Shown piece after piece: positions 30,167 through 41,579 of a DNA stretch of 64,000 nt. The position numbers and the translations under genes were made by a program. The DNA is from Hexactinellida sp. DTS-2022. Its lineage: Eukaryota; Porifera; Hexactinellida. Below the pieces are notes generated by a model. The model saw nothing but the letters and a program-made list of their open reading frames with translations, was not told where the DNA came from and made no database searches. The DNA lies in contig JAPNXP010000008.1 of NCBI GenBank assembly GCA_028753945.1, positions 868,001 through 932,000 of the forward strand, read 5' to 3'. Position 1 is the stretch's first letter. Each line of letters opens with the position of its first letter.

Positions 30167-30718
30167 CAGTGGTTCCCAACCTGGGGTGCATGAACCCCTT
30201 GGGGGTGCACGGGACAAGGAGTGGAATGAATATTGTTCATTTTAAATTAAGTTTTTAATATACGTATAGTTATAATCTACAAGTTATATCTCTCGACTAT
30301 ATTGATTTATTACTATTGTCTGTATAAGTTACCCGACGCTTTTTCAAAGAGGGCTTGATCCGTGCTGGTCCATGTACCACAACATATCTTTGGGAATTCG
30401 CCCCCCCCCACCAATATTGCTGCACCTCATAATTTTATCCTCCCTAAATCAGCAAAATATTGTTGCCATAAATTGTTAGTAATACTCAATGATATTTGAA
30501 AATCCTCTTCACCCCATAAAAATTTCTCGCTCGCTGCGCTCGCTCGTCTATAAATCCATGTATACTTAGATTAACCTTGTGATTTCCCCATCATGTTTTT
30601 TTAATCGATGCCCTTGTAAATAGAATCCTTCATACCTACGTAGGTATGTCCTGGGGGTGGACCACCAAATCTTCGGGTATCAGGGGGTTCACGAGTTAAA
30701 AAAGGTTGGGAACCACTG
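30167..30718. mobile_element. 552-bp hAT-type element (CAGTGGTTCCCAACC)
   Basis: Ends CAGTGGTTCCCAACCTGG and GGTTGGGAACCACTG with a perfect 8-bp duplication ATATACGT (30159-30166, 30719-30726). The interior is non-coding and includes TTTCTCGCTCGCTGCGCTCG, a palindromic GC motif also present at 46146. A 95-bp deletion relative lies at 43379-43475. Confidence 0.9.
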
Positions 30719-30726
30719 ATATACGT

Positions 30727-31650
30727 ATAGAAAGTCAGGTATTTATAGTATTTTCTAATGGCTATAATCATTTTAGCTCAAAGCATTTCTGAAATATCAG
30801 CGGGTGTGAAATGTGTGAAATTTAGCCCCCTTCAGAGGGGTTAATGGCCATAACCTATCGAATAACGATCGGATCATGTCGTGTAACGTCTCATTTTGTG
30901 CGCAAATGCTATTTGCATCTTTGTATTAACAAATTAGGGTGTTATATTATCCATTATTGTATATTTGAGGGCCCTCAGGTGCGAAAATTAGACAAAACAG
31001 ACAAAACAACGGTCATAACTCATGATATATTAGTGGTGAAGTGTTGAAACCAAATCCTACATATAGATAAGAAGCTTACGCAATAATATGATCAATAACA
31101 GAATTATTCTGCAGTTCAATTTCCCACAGTAATATAAGATCACCGGGTACAGGCATACCCTTCATCCTTCTTTTATGCCCCTAACTTCCTATTTTCTGAC
31201 GTATTCTTGTACTTTTTGACGTGAACCTATATATTTTGACCTGTAGAGTCCGAATTTTGCGTTTTTGGGACACAATATATTGAAGTGCAGATTTTAATAA
31301 CCACTTAATGTGCTGAAATCCGTGGAAATTCGTGGGCCGCAGTCCTAAACGCTATGGCACCAAGAATAACTATCAGAAAGTGCCAAAATTTCTCAAGGGT
31401 AACTTATGATCCATCCTCAGACACTTGATTAAGAATTGAAAAAAATTGCCGACAAAATCGATATCCCGACATTGGGAAAAAAATCGAGTGCACTAGCCTT
31501 AAGGATACTGCACGCCAAAAGTGTATTAGCCCTATGGGTAATTTCTCGGATATTTTGAATACTGAGCTGAAATTCTCAATTATTGCCTGTAATAGCCCAA
31601 CTAAGCATGTAATCATGACTTTTGAACTTCTTATGAGCTATTTTCAGAAT
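30727..31650. other. No recognisable content
   Basis: Unique AT-rich sequence. There are a few short open frames, none with motifs. Confidence 0.35.
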
Positions 31651-31659
31651 TGCATTATA

Positions 31660-31799
31660 CAGGGGCGTCGCACGGCTCTGAAATGGCTCCGGCCCAACAG
31701 TTAAAGTGGTCCGGCCAAAGCCGGACCCTCTATAATATAGTACAAGAAAAGAAAGTGGTCCGGCCAAAGCCGGACCTGCCGAACCGCGTGCTACGCCTG
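31660..31799. mobile_element. hAT-type MITE (probable)
   Basis: Starts CAGGGGCGTCGCACGG and ends CCGCGTGCTACGCCTG, with two internal copies of GTGGTCCGGCCAAAGCCGGA. No clean 8-bp duplication is visible. Confidence 0.55.
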
Positions 31800-31810
31800 T
31801 GTCATATTAC

Positions 31811-32535
31811 GTAGCGCATGGCTTCCTATCTCCGTAATACTAAATATTGTCTAGGCGCAGACATATAGCATGAAAACTGTAAGAGCTCTAGTTCTAAAAT
31901 TTGCAGAGTACGTATATACAGCACTACTATAGGAAGTAAATTGACCATTTTCAGACTGATCCATTCACAAATATTTATTTTGGATATAAATACCCTAAAC
32001 ATGCGGTCATTAGGTCGAAAAGATCGATTTTTTTGCAATCTTTCATGGGCTGGTCACGCAATATAAGTTCGTTTTGTTTAAGCAAGGTCAAATATATAGG
32101 AACCGATATATACTAATATATGCCAAATTTTTAAAGTGTTTTGGTAAGCCGTTTTTTAACTAAAAGTGGTCAAAGGTCAGAAAATCCTTTTTGAGATATT
32201 AACGGTCAAAGTTTTTTCGGACTAAACACTCTCAAACTAAACTATTATAAGGTGTTTCATCCAGGTAGGGAAGAATCATATAAGCTACTATTCGTACGAT
32301 AAGCTTTAATGTATTCAAACATTGTACGTAACTAAATGATTTGATATCTATTCATTTATACAAGTCCACTTTCTTTTGGGACACCCGCTGGTTAAGGAAA
32401 TTTGATGTAATTGGCTGTGAGAAATGTTCGAAATTCAACAGAAAGTTCATTCCAGCAATGTTTTCAACTACTATGTACAAGCACTATGTATAAGTGTAGA
32501 ATCTTTCAATATAACTTGCCTAATGTCAAAAGATA
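31811..32535. other. No recognisable content
   Basis: AT-rich non-coding sequence. Confidence 0.35.
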
Positions 32536-32539
32536 ATCA

Positions 32540-32615
32540 AAAAGATGGTCACTACAGGGATTCGAACCTCAAGCTTACATTCTCCGTATGCAATCCACTG
32601 TGCTGTTGATACATG
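32540..32615 (-). ncRNA. tRNA-derived sequence (possible SINE head or tRNA relic)
   Basis: On the minus strand an A-box-like CAGCACAGTGG is followed about 35 bases later by GGTTCGAATCCC, an exact B-box. The acceptor and anticodon stems do not pair convincingly, so a working tRNA gene is unlikely; a SINE promoter or relic is more plausible. No poly-A tail or duplication was found. Confidence 0.35.
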
Positions 32616-32619
32616 TTAG

Positions 32620-33440
32620 TAATATATAATCTGATATTAGTATCAAAATGCACTATAATACACCATCAAGGTACTTAAGTGTGTGGAATGTTCACATAAT
32701 CCCGATATCATCTAAAGTGACGTCACTAATAATGCATTTTTGAGCTAAGACAGTGTTGATTTTGGAAAATTTCAACTTCCTACAGAATCCATGGTATAAT
32801 AGCACTATATTTCAAAATAATCTCCAATTTTATTTTTATAGTTAAATACCGCAAATTTTGGCGGCAATATCCTCAACCACTTATTAACATTAGTATTAAT
32901 TGATTTTGGAATTACGAGCACCGCGCTATTTTGTCGAGATTAATCGAGATAATTCAGATAAACCTAAAATTGAAGATTTTAAGCTAAATCTCGTCAAATC
33001 CCATTTTAGAGGGTCGATATGGGTATAATTATACTAGTGGAGTTGAACAAGGGGTCACTAGATTGGATAGGCACACAATTTGAGAATGGAATGTTCGTAC
33101 ATTCCTGACATATTTTTGCTACATTCCAGCGTTGCCATGGAAAAAATCCTCAAATGTTGTCATGTGATATATCAAATTGCTGGAAATTTTACTCTGAGTA
33201 CAAATATGATGATTATAAGTTGATTAGAATTGATTTGAGAAAGTTAGTTACGAAAATGTCGGCGATTACTATGAAATGGCCGACACTGCCACCCGTGAAA
33301 AATTTTTTCCCCAAAACGGATTTTAGCGGATTTTGGATATGTTATTCTACGAAAAATTCCGCTTCTAATGATACTAATGATAATGATACAGTAATGATAC
33401 TTTGTATGAATTTTTTCTAGGTTCAACCTTCCAACGACCA
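32620..33440. other. No recognisable content
   Basis: AT-rich. The 88-codon frame at 33154-33420 lacks motifs and uses a weak start; it is not called. Confidence 0.35.
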
Positions 33441-33775
33441 GACTACTATAATTTGGTGGTGGTTTATTGATAGTTACTCCAAAGGAACATCTGTCGGCAC
33501 GGCTGCAATTTTGGATTTTTTCTCCAAGTCATCAACGCCTCAAGGTGTCAAGATCCATTTCTTAATTGGTCCGAGTCACAAGGAACGGTAGATAAATTAG
33601 AAGTTTGTTTCTATTCATAAACCATGTTGAGTTTAATGTCCTTCACTCATTATGTATTGATAATAAATTATATTATTAGTTAGTTATTTTAGCAATGTTA
33701 TCCACGGTGAGTGAGTTAAGTCAACAAATTCCTTATATTAAATTATTTTATTTTATCCATTGTAGTATAGTAATA

Positions 33776-34100
33776 CAGTAGATGTCGGATATAAGCACAC
33801 CGGTTATAAGAACATATCGGATATAAGCACACTATGTTGGGAAACGGTTGCCATATACCCTGTACAGAGTTTTTTTTAAGGATTTGCTTAGAGGGCCCTA
33901 CCAACAATTAGAGGCCCTCACTCTACATTTCATGATATTGATTAGAGGCCCATTGAGAAAAATTATAAGCCCATTTTGGGCCTCTAATTTGCCTTAAAAA
34001 AACACTGACCCTGTATAATTTATGTCGGTTATAAGAACATGTCGGTTATAAGCACATCAAGTGCAGTTCCCGACGATGTGCTTATAACCGGCATCCACTG
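33776..34100. mobile_element. TA-flanked MITE (CAGTAGATGTCGGATATAAG)
   Basis: Ends CAGTAGATGTCGGATATAAG and CTTATAACCGGCATCCACTG between TA dinucleotides, in the style of Tigger/pogo or Tc1/mariner MITEs. It is inserted in the ~850-bp repeat, whose uninterrupted form is seen at 53435-53465. A paralogue at 59020-62100 is split by MULE B. Confidence 0.8.
33865..34007. mobile_element. 143-bp hAT-type MITE nested in the TA MITE
   Basis: Starts CAGAGTTTTTTTTAAGG and ends CCTTAAAAAAACACTG with a perfect 8-bp duplication ACCCTGTA (33857-33864, 34008-34015). The paralogue at 61995-62030 reads straight through (ATATATCCTGTATAATTT), an empty site confirming the insertion. Confidence 0.9.
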
Positions 34101-34786
34101 TACTACAATTAAATAGAAACCAGCTGGAATTTATAAGTTAAATCAATATAATTATTGCAAGTTGAATCAATAGAGTAGGATTCATCAAGTTAAATCAATA
34201 TAGTTATTACAAGTTGAAACAATAGAATAAGATTCAATAAATTTATTACAAGTTGAAACAATAGAAATAGATCAATGTAATTATTACAAGTTGAAACAAT
34301 GGAAATTGATTTACCAGTTTTACTGAATCAGAAGTGTGAGGAAATAGAGGAGATTGATACCCAATTATGGCACAAACCTAGGCCAAATAAAACATTTGTG
34401 ATTTGCCAAAAGGTGTAAATTTAATTCTCTATCCAAATATGTAAATATTATCAAGATCACCATTAATTATTTGATGTTATGAGCCTTAATATATTTAAAT
34501 AGGTGTTAAAATTATTTGATCAAAAATTGTAACCCCAGGTGCAAATTAGACGGTCACTCCCATCTACATGTCAAGTTTCAGCCCCCAATGTTTAAAGGTG
34601 TGGGCAGGGCACCGTCTACGGAGAAAAAATATACAATAAAGGCAGTGATTCAATACTGGGCCACCCACTATACTATAGTATATTCGGCATAGAAAAAAAT
34701 AAACCCGTCTTTAAGTTATCCCTGGTCCAAAGCAGTGAAATGGTATTTATATAGTAGGCTATGCGTATATACAGTAAACCTATTTC

Positions 34787-34996
34787 CAGTGGTGTTTTGC
34801 CAAAAAAGGAAGTGGGGGGGGCGCACCCTTTTCAAATTTAGCATTTTCTTAGAAAACATAGGTGAAAACGGCCCCCAATAATGAATTCAATGGATAACTG
34901 ATAGGAAGGAGCGCCCCCCCCTGGGTTATATGCGCCCCTCCTAGCGAAATAAGTGGGGGGGCGCATCCCCCCGAGCCCCCCCACAAAACATCACTA
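34787..34996. mobile_element. 210-bp hAT-type MITE
   Basis: Starts CAGTGGTGTTTTGCC and ends ACAAAACATCACTA, flanked by perfect CCTATTTC (34779-34786, 34997-35004). It has internal G and C runs around GGCGCA motifs. Confidence 0.85.
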
Positions 34997-35226
34997 CCTA
35001 TTTCATAATGAAGACGCATATGGTGGCCTAATGGTCTGAAAACCTTCTGTTATTTAATCACATTATGCAAACTTCGCATCACGATATTCTGCTTCTAATG
35101 AAGTTTATATTACACTAAAGGTTTCACTAATTTGTCTTACTCTTCTATAACTGACTCTGCAAATAACGAAAAAGGTCCCATACGTTTCGATATAGCATGA
35201 ATTTACTGTATATTATATATAGTAAC

Positions 35227-35714
35227 CAGAGCATTAAGGGAGCCCACTCCATTTTTCAGGAGAGCACCTGGAGCGCCACTCCTTTTTAAAATATCACTAA
35301 TCAATACAAAAATACCTAAATAATAGAGTAATCACGAAACATTGATAGATCAGATAATTGGACATGGCAGAACGTACAATTACATTATATAAACTATAGC
35401 ACTTGTAATTTGGTACTTAATTATTTATAGATTATGTAATAATATGAACCTAACTAAGTGACCATGAGGTTCAGCAGTTTTTAACCGCGAATCAGAATTA
35501 ATTAACTAACTAAACATCTTTGTTTATTTAACATATTTTCGTGCACAAGAAATGAAGGAGCAAAAGGTGATTGCGCTCCAATTTTCAGGAGCAGGAGCGA
35601 TAGCTTCCTCCTTTTTTTAAATCGGTGGAGTGAAAACTAGAGCGCCGCTCCTTTTTATGGTTAGGAGCGAGGAGCGGGAGCGCGCTCCAAATATGAGGAG
35701 CGTTTAATGCTCTG
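35227..35714. mobile_element. 488-bp hAT-type element
   Basis: Ends CAGAGCATTAAGGGAGC and GAGCGTTTAATGCTCTG with a perfect 8-bp duplication ATAGTAAC (35219-35226, 35715-35722). Near both ends are inverted GGAGCGCCACTCC-type motifs; the centre is AT-rich. Confidence 0.9.
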
Positions 35715-35722
35715 ATAGTAAC

Positions 35723-36670
35723 TTTTTTTCGTTGTAACGGAGTTCATTATAAACGGATTTCGTTATAACCCGAGTTCGTTACAAGCAGAATTAGTTATAA
35801 CCGGATAAAATTAATAGATTGGAGGTTATATGAGATAATTATACAACATAATTATCATAATTATATAACTTATCATAACTTATATTAAATGACTTCGTAA
35901 GTGGAATTTCGTTACAGTATATCAATTTCGTTGTAAACGAAGTTTTAATAATGTAATAAGAGAAGGATTTCCGAACCATTGAACAAATTCGTAATAACGG
36001 CGGGAGTTGACTGTATACGTATAGTACTAAGTAAATTATCTCTAGATATTGTCCGAAAAGCCGTATCTTTTTGTCCGTTTATCCCAGTGCCCGAATATCA
36101 CTGAAAGTGTCCGAAAATCAATAGTTTTGTCTAGGCAAACGAGTGTGTCATATGAAACATTTTTGCCGAATATGCTCCATGCAACAGATCCAGCGGTCCT
36201 GCAATTTCATGGACCGGACCGAACTGTCATTGATTTTTTTCTGGACGGTTCAGACTGTATGATCAAAATATTGGATCGGTCTGGACCGGTCAAATCCTGG
36301 AAATAGCTATTTAGGTATGAGATAGGGCATTAAACTATATTATTTACATATGGGAAATCGTATCCATATAATCCATTGGTATAATTAGATTTTTTCTATG
36401 GTTTCAGGTGTGAAAGTTGTGACGTCATTGTCACATTATATTTTTAGAATTTTTATTTAACTCACTCTAGTTACCCCAATCTGTATTAGAAAGTTTATAC
36501 AATTGAACATTATATCTATAAAAGCCTTATTATCTTAATTTGGTATATTATGTACAAATTATTTAGGAAAAAGCACTTTATTGTTATCAATTACAGTAGA
36601 TTTTCAATAATAAGTGATTTACGAGAATGTCTTGATCGCTCTTTAGCTCCGATACATCTACCTCCAACAC
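35723..36670. other. Non-coding; TA-type repeat remnant and GGACCGG motifs
   Basis: 35723-36015 contains repeated TTCGTTATAAC/TTCGTTACA motifs, ending GAGTTGACTGTA, like one arm of a TA-flanked MITE whose other end I cannot find. 36190-36300 has GGACCGG/CCGGTC motifs like those in the hAT MITE at 21993. 36300-36670 is the 3' flank of the Transib-like gene. Confidence 0.35.
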
Positions 36671-38679
36671 TTATTTCGTATTATTACGAAATGAAGACAA
36701 AATAGGATCGCTATGGGAAATAAGCCTAATGAAGACATCTCTGACGTTTTCTTCAAAGCTAAATTTCCTAGACAACCTCTCGCGGTATCGTCTCACAAGC
36801 TTATTACAAGCTTCTAACCCTTCCTCTGATAAATCTTCCAACCAATATCCACCATAGTGATCTGAAATGATTTGAGCTGCATGTGCAAGAAGTTTATGTA
36901 ATGTTGGGGTTACGTGTGCCAGTTAAAAATTTAGCAAAATAGATTCATATGTCTCTCGGCATACATTGTCAAGGCTTTCAGTCTCTATTTTTCTATTCCT
37001 ATTGTATAGCCTTAAAAAAGAACCCAAATTATTAAAAATTTAGTGATATTTTGATGATTTTCTTGAGGGATAACTGTCAAAAGACTCAAAACCCAATAAA
37101 GAAAATATTTGGCCGTATCATCCTTACGTGTGAAACACCTCTGAACAACATTTCCAGTTGTTGAAGTTCCACCCTGGACTGATGGTGCGTCAATCGATAT
37201 ATTTATATTTTCTTCGATTAGGTTGGTAATAAACTTCTTAGCGCTTACAATTTTTAACGAAGTCGGTGACCATTTTTTAGCACCACACTGTAAATGGGAG
37301 ACTAATAATACGAACCAGCTGAAAGTTCTCAGATAAACATGTAGAGGAGAAGCTGAAACTATATCTTTATCTGAGATTTGCTTGTGTGTTAAATTGAATC
37401 TCTGATTTGATGGCAAAGACAAAAAATCATCCTCATCAACTTCCGAAAATAAAGCAAGAGCATCATGAATTGTCCTATTCACAGGATAGCCAGTTTCAAC
37501 TAATCTAATGTCATGTATTTGAGCGAATGACGCTGTACACAATTGGCAACTTGCTCCACCAGCGCCGCTTAAGATTTTTGCCATCTTCGTGTCGAAATGA
37601 GAACGAATTATCTTAACCTCGGCATACCATTGTGTAAACTCACCCCGCTTTCTTCAATCGCAAAAAGTATCTTGATTTATTAGTGAATCCATCAAGAACT
37701 TCACATTTTCTTCATTCTCCGGAATGGCTAAAAGAGCAACAGGTCTAGTAGAATATGGTGAATTAGGTTTATTTGGTTTCCACAAAATATTGTTGTTTGC
37801 ATTTAGGATGGCGTTAATTTTAAACCCAAATAACAAAAAATATTTGAGAGCTCAGGATAACTTCTTGCTTGTTGATACACTCGATGACACCCTGATCCAT
37901 CTAGGCCATCGGACATTTAACTTTGAGAGGAAAGTATTGATTATCAACACTTAAGTTCATTACAATGCTCAACAGTATGGGAGAGTAGTTTTGTGTAAGA
38001 AATCCCTACTCCAATCGGAAATTCCCTATGAATCAGCCACACCCATCAACCAAGTTAATTTGAGACCGATGAACAGCTACCCTATTATATCCTGGTAATT
38101 TGAGATCATATGAGACCAAATTACGTTGGAGTTCTAGATACTTAGTTTAGCCAATCTCAAGGGAGTCAATAAGAAACGCAGATTTATCCAGCGATAATTG
38201 TGGGCACGTATGAGAATAATTTCCCTTATCGATTATCTCTTTGCAAACCTTAGCACTACTCCTCATTAGAGCAAAGTAATAAGAGATAAGTAGAAAGTGT
38301 CTTAGGAGATACACCTTCGTTCTGAGCAACAGTATCAAGATGTGATTTGAGGGAATAGAGACGATTCCTTAACGCTTTAGTGGTTAGATCACCAATCGAT
38401 TTTATTTTGATAATATTGAGGTCTTCTTCAAAGCTTATGGTAGAAGTGGTGCTCAACTTAGGCCTCTTCGGAATATGACAAAATACATAGAATTCCAAGT
38501 ATCAAGGTCCGAGTTCTTATGGAATAAGTCCCTCTCTTTCTGAATCTCAGTAAACTCAAACGAAAGAAATTAAAATCATTTCGTTCGAAGCTGAAAGATG
38601 AAATAAATTGGTCGGCAATCGAGCGGGAACTATGTGTTCTGTGTTCGCAGAAAAACTGAAAAGCTTCAGAGTTGTTCAT
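36671..38679 (-). pseudogene. Transib/RAG1-like transposase
   Basis: Minus-strand relic from ATG 38679 to TAA 36671 with many stops and shifts. Blocks in order: MNNSEAFQFF and a divergent N-terminus; SDGLDGSGCHRVYQQ (Asp at 37908-37910), matching the first catalytic Asp region of RAG1/Transib; ILWKPNKPNSPYSTRP (37740-37800), like RAG1's KPNSE block; GAGGASCQLCTASF, the zinc-binding C-x2-C; SIDAPSVQGGTSTTGN, the second Asp; TPTLHKLLAHAAQII and LSEEGLEACNKLVRRYRERL, the catalytic Glu; ending RLISHSDPILSSF. RAG1 arose from this superfamily; the active enzyme cuts at CAC-type terminal repeats. I could not find the element termini. The assignment rests on the agreement of all three catalytic blocks and the CxxC. 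Confidence 0.85.
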
Positions 38680-39720
38680 ATTCTAAATAAGTATTAAAAT
38701 ACATTACCTACTAATTGTTGTTAAATTATAAGATTTTTTCATAATTCAGCTAAGCAACCACAATGTTTACATACAACTTAGAATTTGGAATTTGTAAAAT
38801 AATTCTAGTGACAAAGTAAGTTCGAGGTAACTAAACTAAATTATCGGCAACTTTCGGGAATTTAGAATTGGCTTTATTAAATAGAGAATTTAAAATGCTA
38901 TCATATAAAACTTACTAGAAAACTTGACAGAACGCGACAGATAAAGTTTTTGAAGCTTTGTAGTCAACTAACGGATGAAATATCTTAATATTAAATTTAG
39001 CAATTTATTGAACGTGATTATCTTATGTGTTATTAGAACTAGGATTAAATACTCAACGATATTATGAAACTCATCTATAATAGCAATCAAAATAAGTCGT
39101 TAGAATACACTAGTTGTATTTATTTTAAGAATTGAGTGTGATAATAAACACTGTTATTTTGTGGTTTTGAATAATTCTTTCTGAACAATTAGAATAGTCA
39201 CACTAGGCGAATTCCAATTGTAGCTATACAACGTGAGGTATTACAGCTATTTTTATATTTTTGAAGTAATATGATATTCAGCTTTCAGTTCAGCATTAAA
39301 CTGTTACGATATTTGAGATTAAAAAATTGGCCTACTTCCAGGTGGTGTGCCACTGTGGAACGATCCAGACCGTTATATCCCTTATTTGGACCGTTCCAGC
39401 CCGAATAGTAGAGTGGCTAATTTTTTTCTTTTCTTTTTAAAATGTATAAAACAAAAGTTTCGGACCAGCAACGTTATACACTCATACCTCCCTTATCTGG
39501 GCACTGCCTTCCGGAGGGTGCCCGTCACTGAGAATTTTCCTGGATGTAAGAAATACAATGGCTTTTATATGTGCAATCCCAAAGTGTATATTTTTTTAGA
39601 TTCATTCAATAATCACAGACTAATGTTTTAACTAGTTGTGGATGATTTAGGTTATGTTTTTGTTGTATTATTTTGTCATTAAACTCAATTATTGGTTGTA
39701 TGATTACAAATTTAGCTTGG
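38680..39720. other. No recognisable content
   Basis: AT-rich. The 94-codon frame at 39347-39631 includes VTENFPGCKKYNGFYMC but I recognise no domain. Confidence 0.35.
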
Positions 39721-39728
39721 TTTTACAT

Positions 39729-41518
39729 CAGGGTTGCCAATCCAATCCAATCGAGAAGATTTTCGATTGCCGATTGCTGCATTTTTCATCGATTGGATTA
39801 TCGATTGGATTGCTGCATTTTTTATCGATTGGATTATCGATTGGATTGCAATCGATGAATTTTCATCGATTTTTTCGATTGTTTGTTTTTCAATATCTAA
39901 ATATTGCCAAAATTTAAAATGCTCAATTGCTCGTCAATTAAACCCAATAATATATGTTTTAAGTTTGAACATATGATGAAACATTACTCTTTTTACTGTG
40001 CCGACTATACTATAGTATAGTGGCCCAGTATTGGTCTTAGTGCTTTGGTATATTATTATTATTATTAGTCCGTAGATCGTACACAGAACAGAGTTTAATT
40101 AACTAAGAACTGAAATTTTCAGGACAGGAGTCTCATGGGTTACAGATGTGCACCTGGGGTTACGATTTATTAATTTCGATTTGGAAAATTTGTTAACGGG
40201 ACTTTTAGCTTTTTTTGTCCCATTGGAAAATAATAGCAATAATAAACAAAATTTTTGAACCATTAGCTTCAGAAAAGTATTTTGGAGCTAATAGCTCTTC
40301 ACGATTTTTTAAATTCGTCCTCATTTTCCTGATAATTAGGCTCAAAGTTGCCACAATTGACCCTTAACTTTCTAAAATCGTAAATTCATTAATATTCAAT
40401 TATGCAATTATTTCGTGGTTTCGATGAAGATCTACTATTTATGGATAATTCAATTAGATTCAGTGTTATTTCTATTCAAGTTATTGTTGATATCATAGCT
40501 AGAATAAAGAATTCTAGTATATATGAATAATTAATTTACATTCAATAGCTATTACTATACAAATCAATTTCTGATATCATAGTTACTTACAATAAAGTAT
40601 TATATTGTAAATGAATAATTCAATTTGATTCAATAGCTGCTACTATATAAATCAATTTCTAATACAATAATTGTATTAAAGTTTTCTCCTATATGAAAAT
40701 TCAATTTCACTCAACAGTTATTCAATTTCAGAACGATTTCTGATATTCAAACAATGGATTAATGAGATGGAATATCTATTTGTATATATATTTGTCTATG
40801 TGTGTGCTTGGTGCCCGAAATGTATTAGAGTGTAAGGGGGGTTTATAACGCATTTATAATGGAAATATAAACTTAATCCCATATGTCATTCTAAGTAAAC
40901 AAGTATGCTGATTTCAATTTCAAAAAGATAACTGATATATAAACAATGGATTATTGAGATGGAATTTCTAGTTTATGACTATTCGTTTGTGTGCTTGTTT
41001 GGTGCCCGAATTGAATTAGAGTGATAGGGGGTCTAAAACGCATTTAAAATGGAAATATAAACTTAAACTCAAAGTTTAAGATAGAAAGAAGCATGAAATT
41101 TATCAAACGTTCCTTTGTCCAGTAACAAATTGATAAATGGGTGTAACCACCATGTGACGTTCATGACATGGCGAAAAAAATCCAAAATTGCAGCCTGTGT
41201 CGACAGCATGTTCCATTGGAGGCACTATCAATAGACCACCACCAAAATATAGTGCCACCAAAGGAACATGCGTCGGCACAGGCTGCAATTTTGGATTTTT
41301 TTGATATAATACTGAGGAGGAAACGATCGAAAAAAATCGGAGAAACAATTTTAAAAAATCGATGATATTTTGGATTGTCGATTGCGATTGGATTGTCATC
41401 CGAATAATCGATTGTCGAAATTTGGATTGCCGATTGTCCAAATTTGGCTCGATTGGATTGGATTGTCGATTGGATTGGATTGGATTGTCGATTGGATTGG
41501 TTTGGATTGGCAACCCTG
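39729..41518. mobile_element. 1.8-kb hAT-type element with GATTGGATT-repeat ends
   Basis: Begins CAGGGTTGCCAATCCAATC and ends GGATTGGCAACCCTG with a perfect 8-bp duplication TTTTACAT (39721-39728, 41519-41526). Subterminal regions (39745-39880 and 41365-41510) are runs of ATCGATTGGATT units. The interior carries the TATAGTATA hairpin (39996-40050), a copy of the 57360 region, two similar stretches at 40740-40830 and 40920-41060, and hairpin core 3 (41181-41295). No transposase was found. Confidence 0.85.
41181..41295. repeat. Palindromic hairpin core 3
   Basis: TCCAAAATTGCAGCCTGTGT ... GGCTGCAATTTTGGA with the family's GGAGGCACTAT/ATAGTGCCACC arms. It lies inside the hAT element 39729-41518, with a short piece of repeat arm on the left. 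Confidence 0.75.
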
Positions 41519-41579
41519 TTTTACATCAATGAGGTGCCCCATCTCAGAGGTCCGGATTAGGGAGGTTTTTGAGTGGGGA

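Larger units (their letters stand above)
33479..34625 (+). repeat. Dispersed ~850-bp repeat with half core, interrupted by MITEs
   Basis: Begins inside a hairpin core (half core 33479-33518), follows the spacer order of the 53-57 kb array (CAAGTCATCAACGCCTCAAG, TTATCCACGG, CAAGTTGAAACAATAG) and ends CACCGTCTACGGAGAAA. A TA-flanked MITE (33776-34100) interrupts the spacer. Confidence 0.7.

Noticed and set aside
39340..39360. CACTGTG near 39350 as a Transib/RSS-type terminus
   Set aside because: No matching inverted end or 5-bp duplication was found on the other side of the transposase relic.
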